DNA of 37,111 nt, from contig DTYH01000090.1 of the NCBI GenBank assembly GCA_012961955.1, positions 1-37,111 of the forward strand. The letters are read 5' to 3'. Shown in pieces: positions 9,272 to 18,833 of this stretch. Positions within the stretch are counted from its first letter, which is position 1. Each line of letters begins with the position of its first letter. A program made the position numbers and the translations under genes. The notes beneath the pieces were generated by a model, which searched no databases, was not told where the DNA came from, and saw only the letters and a program-made list of their open reading frames with translations. The DNA comes from Desulfobacterales bacterium. GTDB lineage: Bacteria; Desulfobacterota; Desulfobacteria; Desulfobacterales; DTYH01.

Positions 9272-10816
9272 TTGGTATGCTTTTTGGTTTTAGTCCGCGT
9301 TTCGATATGCGTTGGTGCATACGATGATGCACTCGGGTTTCGAGTGGCAACTGAGTTACTAAACAAAGGGAGCTATCTGGAGGCGTTAGCCGCCTATCAA
9401 GAGGTTGTAACCTATTCAGATAGCTACGATTCCAAGGCTAAAGAGCTATTTTATATGGGCACAATATACAGCCTATACCTCGATCAATACGACATGGCAC
9501 TAAAACTGTACCGCAAGACCATGCAGGAATATCCTGAGAGCCGGTTTGCAGCAGATGCCTTGTTCAATACTGGGATGGTTTTGTATGAAAAAAGAGAATT
9601 CAGGGAGGCCTACAACTGTTTTCGAAGTTATCTGGACAAGTATCCGAATGGAAGTCACCGGGAGTCGGCAGAGGTATGGGCCGACAGCGCCAAGGCAGAA
9701 ATAGACACAAAGAGTCCTAGGGTCCCTAGGGCCCCATACAGATTGAAAATTGACGATACAACACTACGCGTATTGATCAATGACAGGGTTTCAAGGCTCA
9801 CCTTTGATACAGAAGGGAAGATAATTATTGCTGACCCGTTTCCACGAAAGACAACGTATATGGACGTCGGCCCCTTGAACGTGACAGCACAGGACAATCA
9901 GGTCGTGGTTAATGGCACGAGGCTTGGGCTTCCAGAATTCATGGTCTCAGCAAACGAAGGTATACTTGGACTGGACGGAAGACGCTACAGAGGATCTTTC
10001 AAAGTTTTGGCACAAGATGGCAACAGACTCCAACCGATTAATTATATAAGCCTTGAACATTATCTCTATGGCGTGGTTCCCCGGGAGATGCCTCACAAAT
10101 GGCCCCTAGACGCACTGAAGGCCCTAGCAGTCGCTGCTCGCACGTATGCCCTCTATATAAAAAGAAAAGAGCAGGAATAAGGCGTACGATCTCGTTGCGA
10201 CCACGTCATCTAGGCATATGGTGGCTACGATGCTGAAACGCCCGCGTGCAATAGAGCTGTGGATGATACAAGAGGCGAGGTTATGACGTATAATGGGAGG
10301 TTAGTCATCGCGTACTTTCATGCCAACAGCGGAGGCTTCACGGAGGATGCCAGGAATGTATGGGTGGCTGATTTACCCTACCTGCGAGGAGTGCGAGACC
10401 CATTCAGCCAAAATATACCCAAAGGGGAGTGGAAGATTTATCTTCCTTACAGGACCGTACAGGATAGACTCAACCGATATGGATTGAATGTCGGAAACAT
10501 ATCCGGTATCCTTGTTTGTGACGTCACTGATTCAGGACGTCCCCAAAGGATTGTCGTGATATCAAGTCTTGGAAAGACAGAGCTTAAAAGCAACGATTTC
10601 CGCATTAAGATTGGACCTACAAGATTAAAGAGTAAACTGTTCCACCTTTATGAGGAGAAAGATGGCCTTCTAATCAATGGAAAGGGGTTTGGCAACGGGG
10701 TTGGTATGAGCCAGTCGGGTCCCTATCAGATGGCAAAGGCGGGGCATAATTACAGGGAGATCCTTAGTTACTACTATAAGGGCATTCATCTCTCAAACTT
10801 GATATCCTCAAGGTGA
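9272..10816 (+). pseudogene. TPR-SpoIID/LytB-domain protein with a compensating frameshift pair
   Basis: The two ORFs 9272..10180 and 10259..10816 are in the same frame and together make one protein of about 515 residues. It has an N-terminal signal or anchor (ILLVCFLVLVRVSICVGA), tetratricopeptide-like repeats (residues about 20-150; FYMGTIYSLYLDQYDMALKLY, ADALFNTGMVLYEKREF), then a SpoIID domain (YGVVPREMPHKWPLDALKALAVAARTYA; GKGFGNGVGMSQSGPYQMA). Such proteins act in the cell envelope on peptidoglycan, as lytic transglycosylases or amidase enhancers. Between the halves the expected NKAYDLVATTSS is readable only in another frame (10176-10214), while the main frame has TAA at 10178 and TAG at about 10214. 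That means two opposite indels 38 bases apart. The start is uncertain: TTG 9272 is the track start, but the signal peptide reads further upstream. Either it is inactivated or the assembly has two base errors here. Confidence 0.8.
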
Positions 10817-10997
10817 GATGCCTGTGTTGTCAGCTGTGATTATTGGCCGATCATATGTTCCATGACTGAATCACTTGCGTCCAAAATGGTCATTTAGTGC
10901 ACAAAAATTAACCGATTATAATTTTATAAGTCAATTTTTTCAAAACGCTGAATTGTCACCAATGGGCTTTTTTACGAGATCACCATTATTCAATGTC

Positions 10998-12476
10998 ATG
11001 AAACGGAGATCAAGAAGCCTGGTAAATGCTTTTGGGCTGGCGATAATCGCTGTCTGGATCATCCTTATCCTTCTTCTGGTGAAGAAGGTCTGCTGGGAGG
11101 AGGGCACGGGTATTAGGATTGCCTCCTTGAAAAAACTCGATTTAGAACTTACTCCCCATGAATCCTGGTTCGCCATTTATCATGGTCGGAAGAAGATAGG
11201 ATATACCTACAGCATACTCAGGCAAGGAAAGAACCGATACGAAATAGAAGAACACCTTTTTATGCGTCTTCGAACAATGGGGCTTGTACAGACAGTGGCG
11301 GCAAGAACTGAGGCATTCCTTAACCCTGATAGTTCTCTTGATTCTTTTAGGTTCGGGCTGAAGTCGGGGACGATTGAATTTGAGGCAAGGGGTCATGTAA
11401 AGGATAATAGGTTAATCCTTTATACAGGCTCAGGTCCAAACTTACAAAAAACAGTTATTTTGCTTGCTGAAAAGCCGTTTTTACCGACGGGTGTGTGGTC
11501 ATACCTTAGCCGGAGTACCCTTAGGGTGGGAGCTCATTATCGGTTCGTCATTTTCGATCCAATGGTTTTGAGCGAAAGGCCTTTTGATCTGTATGTGGAG
11601 GCTTTTGAGACCATTCCTATCGACGGAAAAACTTACGAGGCGTTCAAGGTGCGAACTGAGTGTATGGGTCTCAATCTATATACTTGGATAGGAACAGACG
11701 GTGAACGGCTAAAGGAAGAAGGTATTATGGGTCTCAGCATAGTGAAGACGTCGAAGGAACTAGCCACTTCTGGCATAGTGAAAGATGCTGGTGTAGATCT
11801 GGTTGAGGCGGTCTCCATCCCATCAAATGTGACTCTTGAACCAAATAAGATCGTCTATTTGAAAGTTCGAGTGAGCGGGATTGATCTTGAAGGTCTGGAT
11901 CTTGATACCGGACGTCAGCACATTGAAGGGGCTGATCTTACAATACGCAAGGAAGCTCTCCCTTTATCATATACAGAAGAAGGCTTACATGTCGGGAAAG
12001 ACTTAAGCGAGTATCTGAAACCCAGTCTGTTGGTTCAAAGTAATCATCCGGAGATAAGAAGCATGGCAAGCAAAATTGTAGGCCAGACAAAAGGTGTGGC
12101 TGCATCTCGTAAGATCCTGGAATGGGTCCACAAGAACCTGATCAAACGTCCAACCCTTTCTATTCCCACCGCACTAGACACCCTTGAACGCCGAACAGGT
12201 GATTGTAACGAGCATGCAGTGCTCTTAGCCGCCCTTTTACGTGCCATAGGGATTCCTGCAAAGGTGTGTACCGGTCTTGTTTATAGCAAAGGCCGTTTCT
12301 ACTATCATGCCTGGAACGAACTCTATCTAGGTGACTGGATTACCGCAGACCCCCTGATGGGGCAGATGCCTGCTGACGTAACGCATATCAAGTTTGTGGA
12401 GGGGGAAGCAGCAAGGCAGGCCGATATAGCGCGAATAATTGGACGTATAAAGCTAACAGTCCTGGAGTCAGGTTAG
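10998..12476 (+). CDS. Membrane-anchored transglutaminase-like (cysteine protease fold) protein
   Basis: From ATG 10998 (MKRRSRSLVN) the product has 492 residues. One N-terminal membrane anchor (LAIIAVWIILILLLV) precedes a long extracytoplasmic beta-rich region, then a transglutaminase-core domain with the full triad: Cys403 in GDCNEHAVLLAALLRAIGIP, His437 in YYHAWNE and Asp451 in TADPLMGQ. Bacterial members are mostly uncharacterised envelope peptidase-like or protein cross-linking enzymes. The track start at TTG 10875 would add 41 residues that do not look like a signal. No start has a good ribosome site, so 10998 is chosen from the anchor position. The gene follows the SpoIID gene by about 180 bases and precedes an ABC ATPase, a neighbourhood suggesting an envelope-related operon. 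Confidence 0.8.
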   Translation: MKRRSRSLVNAFGLAIIAVWIILILLLVKKVCWEEGTGIRIASLKKLDLELTPHESWFAIYHGRKKIGYTYSILRQGKNRYEIEEHLFMRLRTMGLVQTVAARTEAFLNPDSSLDSFRFGLKSGTIEFEARGHVKDNRLILYTGSGPNLQKTVILLAEKPFLPTGVWSYLSRSTLRVGAHYRFVIFDPMVLSERPFDLYVEAFETIPIDGKTYEAFKVRTECMGLNLYTWIGTDGERLKEEGIMGLSIVKTSKELATSGIVKDAGVDLVEAVSIPSNVTLEPNKIVYLKVRVSGIDLEGLDLDTGRQHIEGADLTIRKEALPLSYTEEGLHVGKDLSEYLKPSLLVQSNHPEIRSMASKIVGQTKGVAASRKILEWVHKNLIKRPTLSIPTALDTLERRTGDCNEHAVLLAALLRAIGIPAKVCTGLVYSKGRFYYHAWNELYLGDWITADPLMGQMPADVTHIKFVEGEAARQADIARIIGRIKLTVLESG

Positions 12477-12479
12477 TTT

Positions 12480-12497
12480 TTCTCCATATATGGAGAA
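12480..12497. other. Perfect 18-bp palindrome after the transglutaminase gene
   Basis: TTCTCCATATATGGAGAA directly follows the stop codon and is preceded, not followed, by a T run. It could be a weak terminator read on the minus strand or a protein-binding palindrome. Its role is unknown. Confidence 0.4.
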
Positions 12498-12500
12498 CTG

Positions 12501-12540
12501 GTGGTTTCGTAAAAAGTCCGATCTTGCTCTCTCACGGGGC
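12501..12540 (+). repeat. Dispersed repeat family 3 (solo end), copy 1
   Basis: TTTCGTAAAAAGTCCGATCT followed by TGCTCTCTCACGGGGC matches segments at 22557-22598 and 32612-32652 (consensus GGTCTCGTAAAAAGTC, ATTTTGCTCT). The copy at 22557 shows this sequence to be the left end of a larger element. Confidence 0.65.
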
Positions 12541-12587
12541 AAGATGTCCTTCTAAAACGACTTTATTATTAAGAATCTGTATTATGC

Positions 12588-13343
12588 ATGATAGTATTGG
12601 ACCGTTTAACTAAGAGATACGGAAAGTTACTGGCAGTGAACGACGTAAGCCTGGAGGTCCGGCCAGGAGAGATATTTGGGTTTTTGGGACCAAACGGGGC
12701 AGGAAAGACCACGACTATCAAGATGATGGCAGGTCTTTTGAGGCCGACGTCCGGAAGGATTATAATAGATAAGAAAGATATGGCCAAGGATCCCGTTGGC
12801 GCGAAGCAGGTTATCGGGTTTATACCGGATCGTCCTTTCCTCTACGAAAAGCTGACGGGTACGGAATTTCTTTATTTTATTGCCACCATGTACGGAGTAG
12901 ACACAAACCTCCACCAGCAAAAGATAAGACAGCTTTTGTCTCTATTTGAATTGGAGGAGTGGGGCGGGGAGCTGATTGAAAGCTATTCTCATGGAATGAA
13001 GCAACGTCTGGTCATGTGCGGAGCATTAATACACGATCCCAAAGTGATTATTGTGGATGAGCCAATGGTTGGTCTGGATCCTAAAGGGGCCAAACTGGTC
13101 AAGATGCTTTTCCGGTCTCTCGCCCGTAAAGGGGTAAGTATATTTATGTCCACACATACCCTCGCCATTGCTGAAGAGATGTGTCATCGAATAGGGATCA
13201 TTCACGAGGGACGACTGATCGCCCTTGGAACCCCTTCTGATCTGAGAGCTAGGGCAGGGATATTCGATTCAAACTTTGATGAAGTCTTCTTAAGGCTAAC
13301 AGAGGAGGCGCCCCTTGTGGAAGAAATCTTTGGCGAGCTGTGA
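12588..13343 (+). CDS. ABC transporter ATP-binding protein (ABC-2 type)
   Basis: A single nucleotide-binding domain of 251 residues with Walker A GPNGAGKTTT (34-43), signature YSHGMKQRL (about 134-142), Walker B VIIVDEPMVGLDP and a switch histidine in MSTHT. The sequence is of the DRA/CcmA-like class that works with an ABC-2 membrane subunit exporting a drug, lipid or peptide. No permease gene follows; the next gene, 85 bases on, encodes an unrelated HAD-like protein. So the partner is missing from the operon or lies elsewhere. The start at 12588 fits the family (MIVLDRLTKRYG) but has no clear ribosome site. An overlapping ATG at 12584 is in another frame. Confidence 0.9.
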   Translation: MIVLDRLTKRYGKLLAVNDVSLEVRPGEIFGFLGPNGAGKTTTIKMMAGLLRPTSGRIIIDKKDMAKDPVGAKQVIGFIPDRPFLYEKLTGTEFLYFIATMYGVDTNLHQQKIRQLLSLFELEEWGGELIESYSHGMKQRLVMCGALIHDPKVIIVDEPMVGLDPKGAKLVKMLFRSLARKGVSIFMSTHTLAIAEEMCHRIGIIHEGRLIALGTPSDLRARAGIFDSNFDEVFLRLTEEAPLVEEIFGEL

Positions 13344-13428
13344 TCGGTTATGTCACTTTCGAGAGTGTTACTGGTTTAAAGTAACAGGGGAGGAGCACCA
13401 AATACTGGGATCGGGGGATAAATGGTAG

Positions 13429-14253
13429 ATGGGTAGAATAAGATTGGTTTCCTCTGACCTTAATGGCACCCTCGTCCATCAGCACACCATGAAGGACATG
13501 ATAAGACTATACTTTCCCGATGAGCCGGAAAGATATGAAAAGGCAAACAGTGCATTTAAGAAACAGACAGAAGGCCACTTAAGCATGAAGGAGGTATTTG
13601 CCATTGCAGGGCCTTTGACCAGAGGGATTACGTTGAGGCAGGCTATCATGTATGCCATTAACGAGATGAGGTACGTAAATGGCTTCAAAACCTTAATAGA
13701 CACGTTAGCCAAGGCCAATATCTTTTTTGTTATAAATTCAACCGGGTATACCATCACCATTGAGGTTATAAGAGCTGTATACGGGTCAGACAAGATCTAT
13801 GGTGCTATTTGTAACAATCTTATATTTGGCCGGTATGGAAGACCCGAATGGCGTATTTCAGATTTTGAGCTTACCTTGCTTATAAATGAGTATATTTGGA
13901 ATCCGGAAAAGAGAAGGGAGAAAATATACGACCTGGTAAGGGCTACCGGAGAAATTGAGTTAGGTATTGCAGACGAACACGCAAAGGCAGAATTGATTTT
14001 TGCCAAGGCAAAAAAGTTGGGCATTGAACCCGACCAGGTGGCGCATATCGGTGATACTATGGGAGATAGTATGGGCTTATATGGAGTAGCAAAAAAAGGG
14101 GGGTTGGGCGTGGCATTCAATTATAATGATGCTCTTGAGGAATTCTTAATAAAGAGATTAGAAGATGAATACATACCCGGCAGGATTATCTTTATTGATA
14201 AAAAGGGCGAAGACTCCAACCTCGAAAAGGTCCTACCCTATCTGCTTGCCTGA
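13429..14253 (+). CDS. HAD-superfamily protein with an unusual DxN motif
   Basis: The 274-residue product has the HAD layout: motif I SSDLNGTLV (Asp10 as nucleophile), motif II INSTG, a late lysine region, and motif IV AHIGDTMGDSMG. The second acid of the usual DxDGT motif, the general acid/base in phosphatases, is Asn12 here. That suggests altered or reduced phosphatase activity or a different phosphotransfer reaction. The middle insertion (about residues 20-100) is the cap region. It sits 85 bases after the ABC ATPase and only 11 bases before plsY, so it is probably co-transcribed with plsY. GGGGGAT lies about 13 bases before the start. The substrate is unknown. Confidence 0.75.
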   Translation: MGRIRLVSSDLNGTLVHQHTMKDMIRLYFPDEPERYEKANSAFKKQTEGHLSMKEVFAIAGPLTRGITLRQAIMYAINEMRYVNGFKTLIDTLAKANIFFVINSTGYTITIEVIRAVYGSDKIYGAICNNLIFGRYGRPEWRISDFELTLLINEYIWNPEKRREKIYDLVRATGEIELGIADEHAKAELIFAKAKKLGIEPDQVAHIGDTMGDSMGLYGVAKKGGLGVAFNYNDALEEFLIKRLEDEYIPGRIIFIDKKGEDSNLEKVLPYLLA

Positions 14254-14264
14254 GGTAAAATTCT

Positions 14265-14882
14265 ATGATTTACAAGATTCTGGTTTTACCGATTGGAACT
14301 TATCTGATATGTTCTATACCCTTTGGTCTATTGTTGACCCGAGTATTCAGTGATGTAAATATATTAGAGGCAGGAAGCAAAAATATTGGTGCGACCAATG
14401 TCTTGCGGCTTACCGGAAAATGGCTTGCACTATTTACGTTCACAGGAGATATGTTAAAAGGGGCGGTTCCAGTTTATCTGGCCGTACGTTGGATGGGCCT
14501 GAGCAGCTGGCAGGGAGAATTGTATGTATCTTTGGTAGTTATTTCGGCATTATGTGGTCATACCTTTTCCGTCTTCTTGGGTTTTAAGGGCGGAAAAGGG
14601 GTAGCCACTACGGTTGGGTGCTTTGTGGTCATTTCACCTCTTACTATTCTTTCCTCTCTTTTAGTCTTTATTCTTGTGGTCTATATTTGGGGCTATGTCT
14701 CCGCAGGCTCTCTTTCTCTGGCCCTTACCCTGCCAGTTGCCATATGGTTTCAGACCCATTCCATAACGCTGAGCATTTGCGCCGTCTTAGTGTGTGCATT
14801 CATATTCTGTCGCCATAAGGACAACATAAAGCGTATTATAGCAGGTACAGAGGATAAATTCTTAATGAAATTCGAAAAATGA
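14265..14882 (+). CDS. plsY: Glycerol-3-phosphate acyltransferase PlsY
   Basis: A 205-residue, multi-helix membrane protein with the three PlsY signature loops: GSKNIGATNVLR (near residue 38), GHTFSVFLGFKGGKGVAT (near 105) and RHKDNIKRIIAGTE near the C-terminus. PlsY transfers the acyl group of acyl-phosphate to the sn-1 position of glycerol-3-phosphate in the first membrane step of phospholipid synthesis. Its substrate is made by GpsA, encoded 3 kb downstream at 17818. It begins 11 bases after the HAD gene, with TGAGGTAAAATTCT before ATG giving a GAGG site. The length is normal for the family. Confidence 0.96.
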   Translation: MIYKILVLPIGTYLICSIPFGLLLTRVFSDVNILEAGSKNIGATNVLRLTGKWLALFTFTGDMLKGAVPVYLAVRWMGLSSWQGELYVSLVVISALCGHTFSVFLGFKGGKGVATTVGCFVVISPLTILSSLLVFILVVYIWGYVSAGSLSLALTLPVAIWFQTHSITLSICAVLVCAFIFCRHKDNIKRIIAGTEDKFLMKFEK

Positions 14883-14934
14883 TAAGCATATCCCATTACG
14901 GCTTAGTTGAGAGGTGATGTCTAGAGATTTTTTC

Positions 14935-14963
14935 TTGACTGACCCATGGTATTCTTTTATTAT
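14935..14963 (+). promoter_or_regulatory. Candidate sigma-70 promoter for gyrA
   Basis: TTGACT at 14935-14940, a spacer of exactly 17 bases, then TATTAT at 14958-14963. It is the best promoter match in the plsY-gyrA gap and would give a leader of about 400 bases that includes the inverted-repeat element at 15025-15255. Confidence 0.55.
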
Positions 14964-15024
14964 TAAAAATTTATGCTATCTATCCACAAACGATCTCTTA
15001 AAGGATAGGAGACTAGATAACTTA

Positions 15025-15255
15025 GCAACTCAAGTTTCGCGCGGCTAATTTAAAAAAACTCGGGCTTCACCCTCAGACAGGTTGAAATTTTTAACGGCAT
15101 GAGAATCTTGGATCTTTTTCCAAGATTGCTCAGAGTCGTTTGCAAGATGGCCTTTTTTTAAAGCCATCAAGGTCTCAAATGAGCCATGTTTTTTCCACAA
15201 AAGCGTTTGTGTTAAAGGGGTTTGTTGTATGTTAAGGCGCGAAACTTGAGTTAGC
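15025..15255 (+). repeat. Element with 17-bp inverted ends in the gyrA leader (contains family 2 core)
   Basis: Left end GCAACTCAAGTTTCGCGC (15025-15042) and right end GCGCGAAACTTGAGTTAGC (15237-15255) are inverted repeats identical over the GCGCGAAACTTGAGTT part. The interior begins AAAAAAACTCGGGCTTCACC and is related to 22629-22742. The minus-strand ORF 15045..15332 crosses it and is not supported as a gene. The remaining bases up to gyrA show nothing else. Confidence 0.7.
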
Positions 15256-15371
15256 AATTCATAAGTGAGTGATTTGTGATTTATTGGAGAAAAAACCCCG
15301 TTTATGCACGGAGCCCGGATAGAATTTCTCACACGAATGCCTGATCAGATAATATACTCTTGAGGATAACT

Positions 15372-17801
15372 ATGCTTCTAGCTGAAAAGAAAATAGAAGT
15401 CAATATCGAAGACGAGATGAAGCGCTCATATCTTGACTATGCCATGAGCGTGATCATTGGGCGTGCCCTCCCGGACGTGCGTGATGGCCTTAAACCGGTA
15501 CACCGTCGAATCCTTTTTGCCATGCACCAGCTAAAAAACGACTGGAATAAACCGTTTAAGAAGTCAGCACGCATTGTGGGTGATGTTATTGGTAAGTTCC
15601 ATCCTCATGGAGATGCCGCAGTCTATGATACCATAATCCGTATGACTCAGGACTTCTCCCTCCGATATCCCCTGATCGATGGTCAGGGCAACTTTGGATC
15701 GGTCGATGGCGATCCAGCCGCAGCGATGAGGTACACAGAGATCCGGATGGCTCGGCTGGCCCATGAAATGCTAGAAGACATCGATAAAGAGACGGTCGAT
15801 TTTGTTCCCAACTATGATGAATCCCTTACCGAACCTGCTATTTTGCCGGCCAAGCTACCCAATCTCCTCATAAACGGCTCTTCTGGGATTGCCGTGGGTA
15901 TGGCTACCAATATCCCGCCTCACAATATATGTGAGGTGATCGACGCTATAGTGGCCTATATAGACAATCCTGATATTTCCACAAGAGAGCTGATGAACTT
16001 TGTTCACGGGCCGGATTTTCCTACCTCAGGGATTATTTACGGAACCGAGGGTATTCGTAATGCTTATGAGACAGGCCGGGGCATCATAAAAATCCGGGCT
16101 CGAGCAATTATAGAAAAGGATAGAAGGACGGGCAGAGAGAGTATAGTGGTGACAGAGATTCCGTATCAGGTGAACAAGGCCCGGTTGATAGAAAAGATTT
16201 CCCAGTTAATGAAAGACAAGCGCATCGAGGGCATCCAGTTTGTACGGGATGAGTCGGACAGGGAAGGGATGCGGATCGTAATAAATTTAAAAAAGGGTGA
16301 GATCGCTGGAGCGGTAGCTAACCAGCTGTATAAATTCACCCAGATGGAGACCACCTTCGGGATTATACTCCTCGCCATCGTTAACGGACAGCCCAAACTT
16401 CTTAGCTTAAGGGAGATGATCTTCCACTTTGTGGAACACCGTAAAGGGATTGTTATCCGTCGTACACGGTACGAGTTGAACAAGGCCGAAGCCCGTGCAC
16501 ATCTTTTGGAAGGCCTTAAAATCGCTCTGGATAATCTGGATGAGGTGGTGACCATTATCCGTTCATCCAAGACCCCCAGCGAGGCAAACGATCGTCTCAT
16601 AACCCGCTTTAAGCTTACGGATAAGCAGGCACAGGCAATATTGGATATGCGACTTCAGAGGCTAACCGGCCTGGAACGGGACAAGATCTTAGACGAGTAC
16701 GAAGAAACATTGAAATCGATCGCAAGGTATCGTGAGATACTGGCAAGCGAACAGCTGGTATTGAACATAGTTAAAGATGAGTTGCAGGATTTGAAGGACA
16801 AATATGGCGATGAACGTCGTACAGAGATTGTTGAGGCAACAGAAGCGATAAAGCTGGAAGATCTGATTGTGGAAGAAGACATGGTGGTTACCATTACTCA
16901 CACAGGGTATATCAAAAGGAATCCGATTACCCTCTACAATAGTCAGAGGCGCGGAGGAAAAGGAAGGTTTGGTGTTACTGTAAGTGGTGAAGATTTTGTC
17001 GAGTTTCTATACGTAGCGTCTACCCATTCCACATTCCTCTTCTTTACTAACAAAGGACGCGTATACTGGCGTAAAGTTCACGAGCTCCCCCTGGGAGGAC
17101 GTTTGACACGGGGTAAGGCGATTGTTAACCTTCTGGCCCTTGGAACCAATGAAAAGATAGCCACTGTGCTTCCAGTCCGGACCTTTGAACCGGGAAGGAT
17201 GGTTATCATGGCCAGTCGTTATGGCTTGGTCAAAAAGACTTCTCTTGTAATGTACAGCCGTCCCAGAGTAGGGGGAATAATTGCCCTCAATATGGTGCCT
17301 GGGGATGAGCTGATAGCTGCACGAATAAGTGATGGCACCCAGGATATCTTTTTGGGATCAAGGTCTGGAAAGTCGATCCGGTTTCACGAGTCACAAGTGC
17401 GAGAAACAGGGCGCGTATCAAGAGGGGTGATCGGAATGAGACTTGCTGGAGATGACTGTCTCGTGGGTATGGAGGTCTTAAGTGGCGGCCAGACCTTGTT
17501 GACAGTAACAGAGCACGGTTACGGTAAAAGAACGGCTGTGGAGGAATACCCTCTACAGGGTCGAGGAGGTAAGGGGGTAATTACTATAAAGACCACAGAA
17601 AGGAACGGACGTGTGGTAGCTATTCTTCTGCTGACAGATAAAGATGACCTAATACTGATGACTGATCGTGGTAAGATCATAAGGATGCCGGTAAAGGATA
17701 TCTCAGTCATCGGCCGAAACACTCAGGGGGTGCGTTTGATAGAAATGGAGCCAGGAGAGCGGGTGATCGGAGCGGCCAGACTGGCCGAAAAGGATGTCTA
17801 G
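15372..17801 (+). CDS. gyrA: DNA gyrase subunit A
   Basis: ATG 15372 is chosen over the track start at 15360 because GAGG lies 6 bases upstream of it. The product has 809 residues, normal for GyrA, the breakage-reunion subunit of the A2B2 enzyme that introduces negative supercoils. Visible landmarks: the quinolone-binding region [18 protein letters not shown], catalytic Tyr121 in AAMRYTE, and the GyrA box QRRGGKG (about 525-531), which separates gyrase from ParC/topoisomerase IV, followed by beta-pinwheel repeats ([39 protein letters not shown]). The position equal to E. coli Ser83 is Ala82, and the Asp87 equivalent is kept. The gene ends in TAG. gyrB is not in the window. Confidence 0.98.
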   Translation: MLLAEKKIEVNIEDEMKRSYLDYAMSVIIGRALPDVRDGLKPVHRRILFAMHQLKNDWNKPFKKSARIVGDVIGKFHPHGDAAVYDTIIRMTQDFSLRYPLIDGQGNFGSVDGDPAAAMRYTEIRMARLAHEMLEDIDKETVDFVPNYDESLTEPAILPAKLPNLLINGSSGIAVGMATNIPPHNICEVIDAIVAYIDNPDISTRELMNFVHGPDFPTSGIIYGTEGIRNAYETGRGIIKIRARAIIEKDRRTGRESIVVTEIPYQVNKARLIEKISQLMKDKRIEGIQFVRDESDREGMRIVINLKKGEIAGAVANQLYKFTQMETTFGIILLAIVNGQPKLLSLREMIFHFVEHRKGIVIRRTRYELNKAEARAHLLEGLKIALDNLDEVVTIIRSSKTPSEANDRLITRFKLTDKQAQAILDMRLQRLTGLERDKILDEYEETLKSIARYREILASEQLVLNIVKDELQDLKDKYGDERRTEIVEATEAIKLEDLIVEEDMVVTITHTGYIKRNPITLYNSQRRGGKGRFGVTVSGEDFVEFLYVASTHSTFLFFTNKGRVYWRKVHELPLGGRLTRGKAIVNLLALGTNEKIATVLPVRTFEPGRMVIMASRYGLVKKTSLVMYSRPRVGGIIALNMVPGDELIAARISDGTQDIFLGSRSGKSIRFHESQVRETGRVSRGVIGMRLAGDDCLVGMEVLSGGQTLLTVTEHGYGKRTAVEEYPLQGRGGKGVITIKTTERNGRVVAILLLTDKDDLILMTDRGKIIRMPVKDISVIGRNTQGVRLIEMEPGERVIGAARLAEKDV

Positions 17802-17817
17802 GGAGAATAAGTATGTT

Positions 17818-18825
17818 ATGCGTATAGGAGTAGTAGGCGCTGGTAGCTGGGGAACGACACTTGCTAATCTGCTTGCAGAAAAAGGGTTCAGGATAGACCT
17901 GTGGGTGTATGAACCTGAGGTCTATGAAGATATTTTACAACATCGAGAAAACAGTCTCTACCTCTCTGGGGTTAAACTTTCTGAAAATATCGATCCACAC
18001 ATAGAGCTTGCCGATGTTGTTCAGGATAAAGATGTGGTTCTGATGGTAGTACCGTCACACGTTTTTCGGGGTGTGGCAAAGAGCATAGTAGGCTGTCTTT
18101 CACATGAAACCATCCTGGTCAGTGCTTCAAAGGGGATTGAGAACGAAACTCTTTTGACGATGTCCGGGATACTAAAAGAGATCTTACCATCATCCTTTCA
18201 TAATCGCCTGGCTGTACTTTCGGGTCCAAGTTTTGCTCGTGAGGTCTGCAGAAAGATACCAACCGCCGTGACCGTCTCTGCCGCCGACTTAAGGGTAGCA
18301 CAAAGACTCCAAAAGATCTTTGCTACCCCTTACTTCCGTGTTTACACGAGTACAGATGTAATTGGTGTAGAACTGGGAGGGGCATTGAAAAACGTGATTG
18401 CTATTGCTGCGGGTGTCTCTGATGGCTTGGGTTTGGGGGACAATACTAGGGCAGCACTGATCACAAGGGGTCTTGCTGAAATAAGAAGGCTTGGCCTGAA
18501 GCTGGGAGCCGATCCCATGACCTTTAGCGGCCTAGCCGGTTTAGGAGACCTGGTCCTTACATGTACAGGAGATTTAAGCCGTAATCGTACTGTAGGGAAG
18601 AAGCTGGGGGAAGGGATGAAGCTGGAGTCGATCGTGTCCGAGATGCGAATGGTTGCAGAAGGGATAAAGACCGCGAAATCAGTATACAATCTGGCACAGA
18701 GAGAAGGTGTTGATATGCCCATCGTGGAACAGGTATACTTGATGCTTTATAAGGGTTTAAAACCTGTCGAGGCGCTCCATACCCTGATGAGTCGTGAATT
18801 AAAGTATGAATTGTATGATATCTAG
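17818..18825 (+). CDS. gpsA: Glycerol-3-phosphate dehydrogenase [NAD(P)+]
   Basis: GpsA reduces dihydroxyacetone phosphate to sn-glycerol-3-phosphate in the cytoplasm for phospholipid synthesis. The N-terminal Rossmann motif GAGSWGTTLA follows MRIGVV, so ATG 17818 gives the family-standard 335 residues. The track start at 17794 would overlap gyrA by 8 bases and add an unusual MSRENKYV leader. AGGGAG lies about 13 bases before 17818. Other signatures: SASKGIE, SGPSFAREV, and the catalytic Lys segment GGALKNVIAIAAGVSDGLGLG with NTRAALITRGLAEI. The 16-base gap after gyrA suggests co-transcription. It supplies the substrate of PlsY. Confidence 0.97.
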   Translation: MRIGVVGAGSWGTTLANLLAEKGFRIDLWVYEPEVYEDILQHRENSLYLSGVKLSENIDPHIELADVVQDKDVVLMVVPSHVFRGVAKSIVGCLSHETILVSASKGIENETLLTMSGILKEILPSSFHNRLAVLSGPSFAREVCRKIPTAVTVSAADLRVAQRLQKIFATPYFRVYTSTDVIGVELGGALKNVIAIAAGVSDGLGLGDNTRAALITRGLAEIRRLGLKLGADPMTFSGLAGLGDLVLTCTGDLSRNRTVGKKLGEGMKLESIVSEMRMVAEGIKTAKSVYNLAQREGVDMPIVEQVYLMLYKGLKPVEALHTLMSRELKYELYDI

Positions 18826-18833
18826 ACTGTAAG

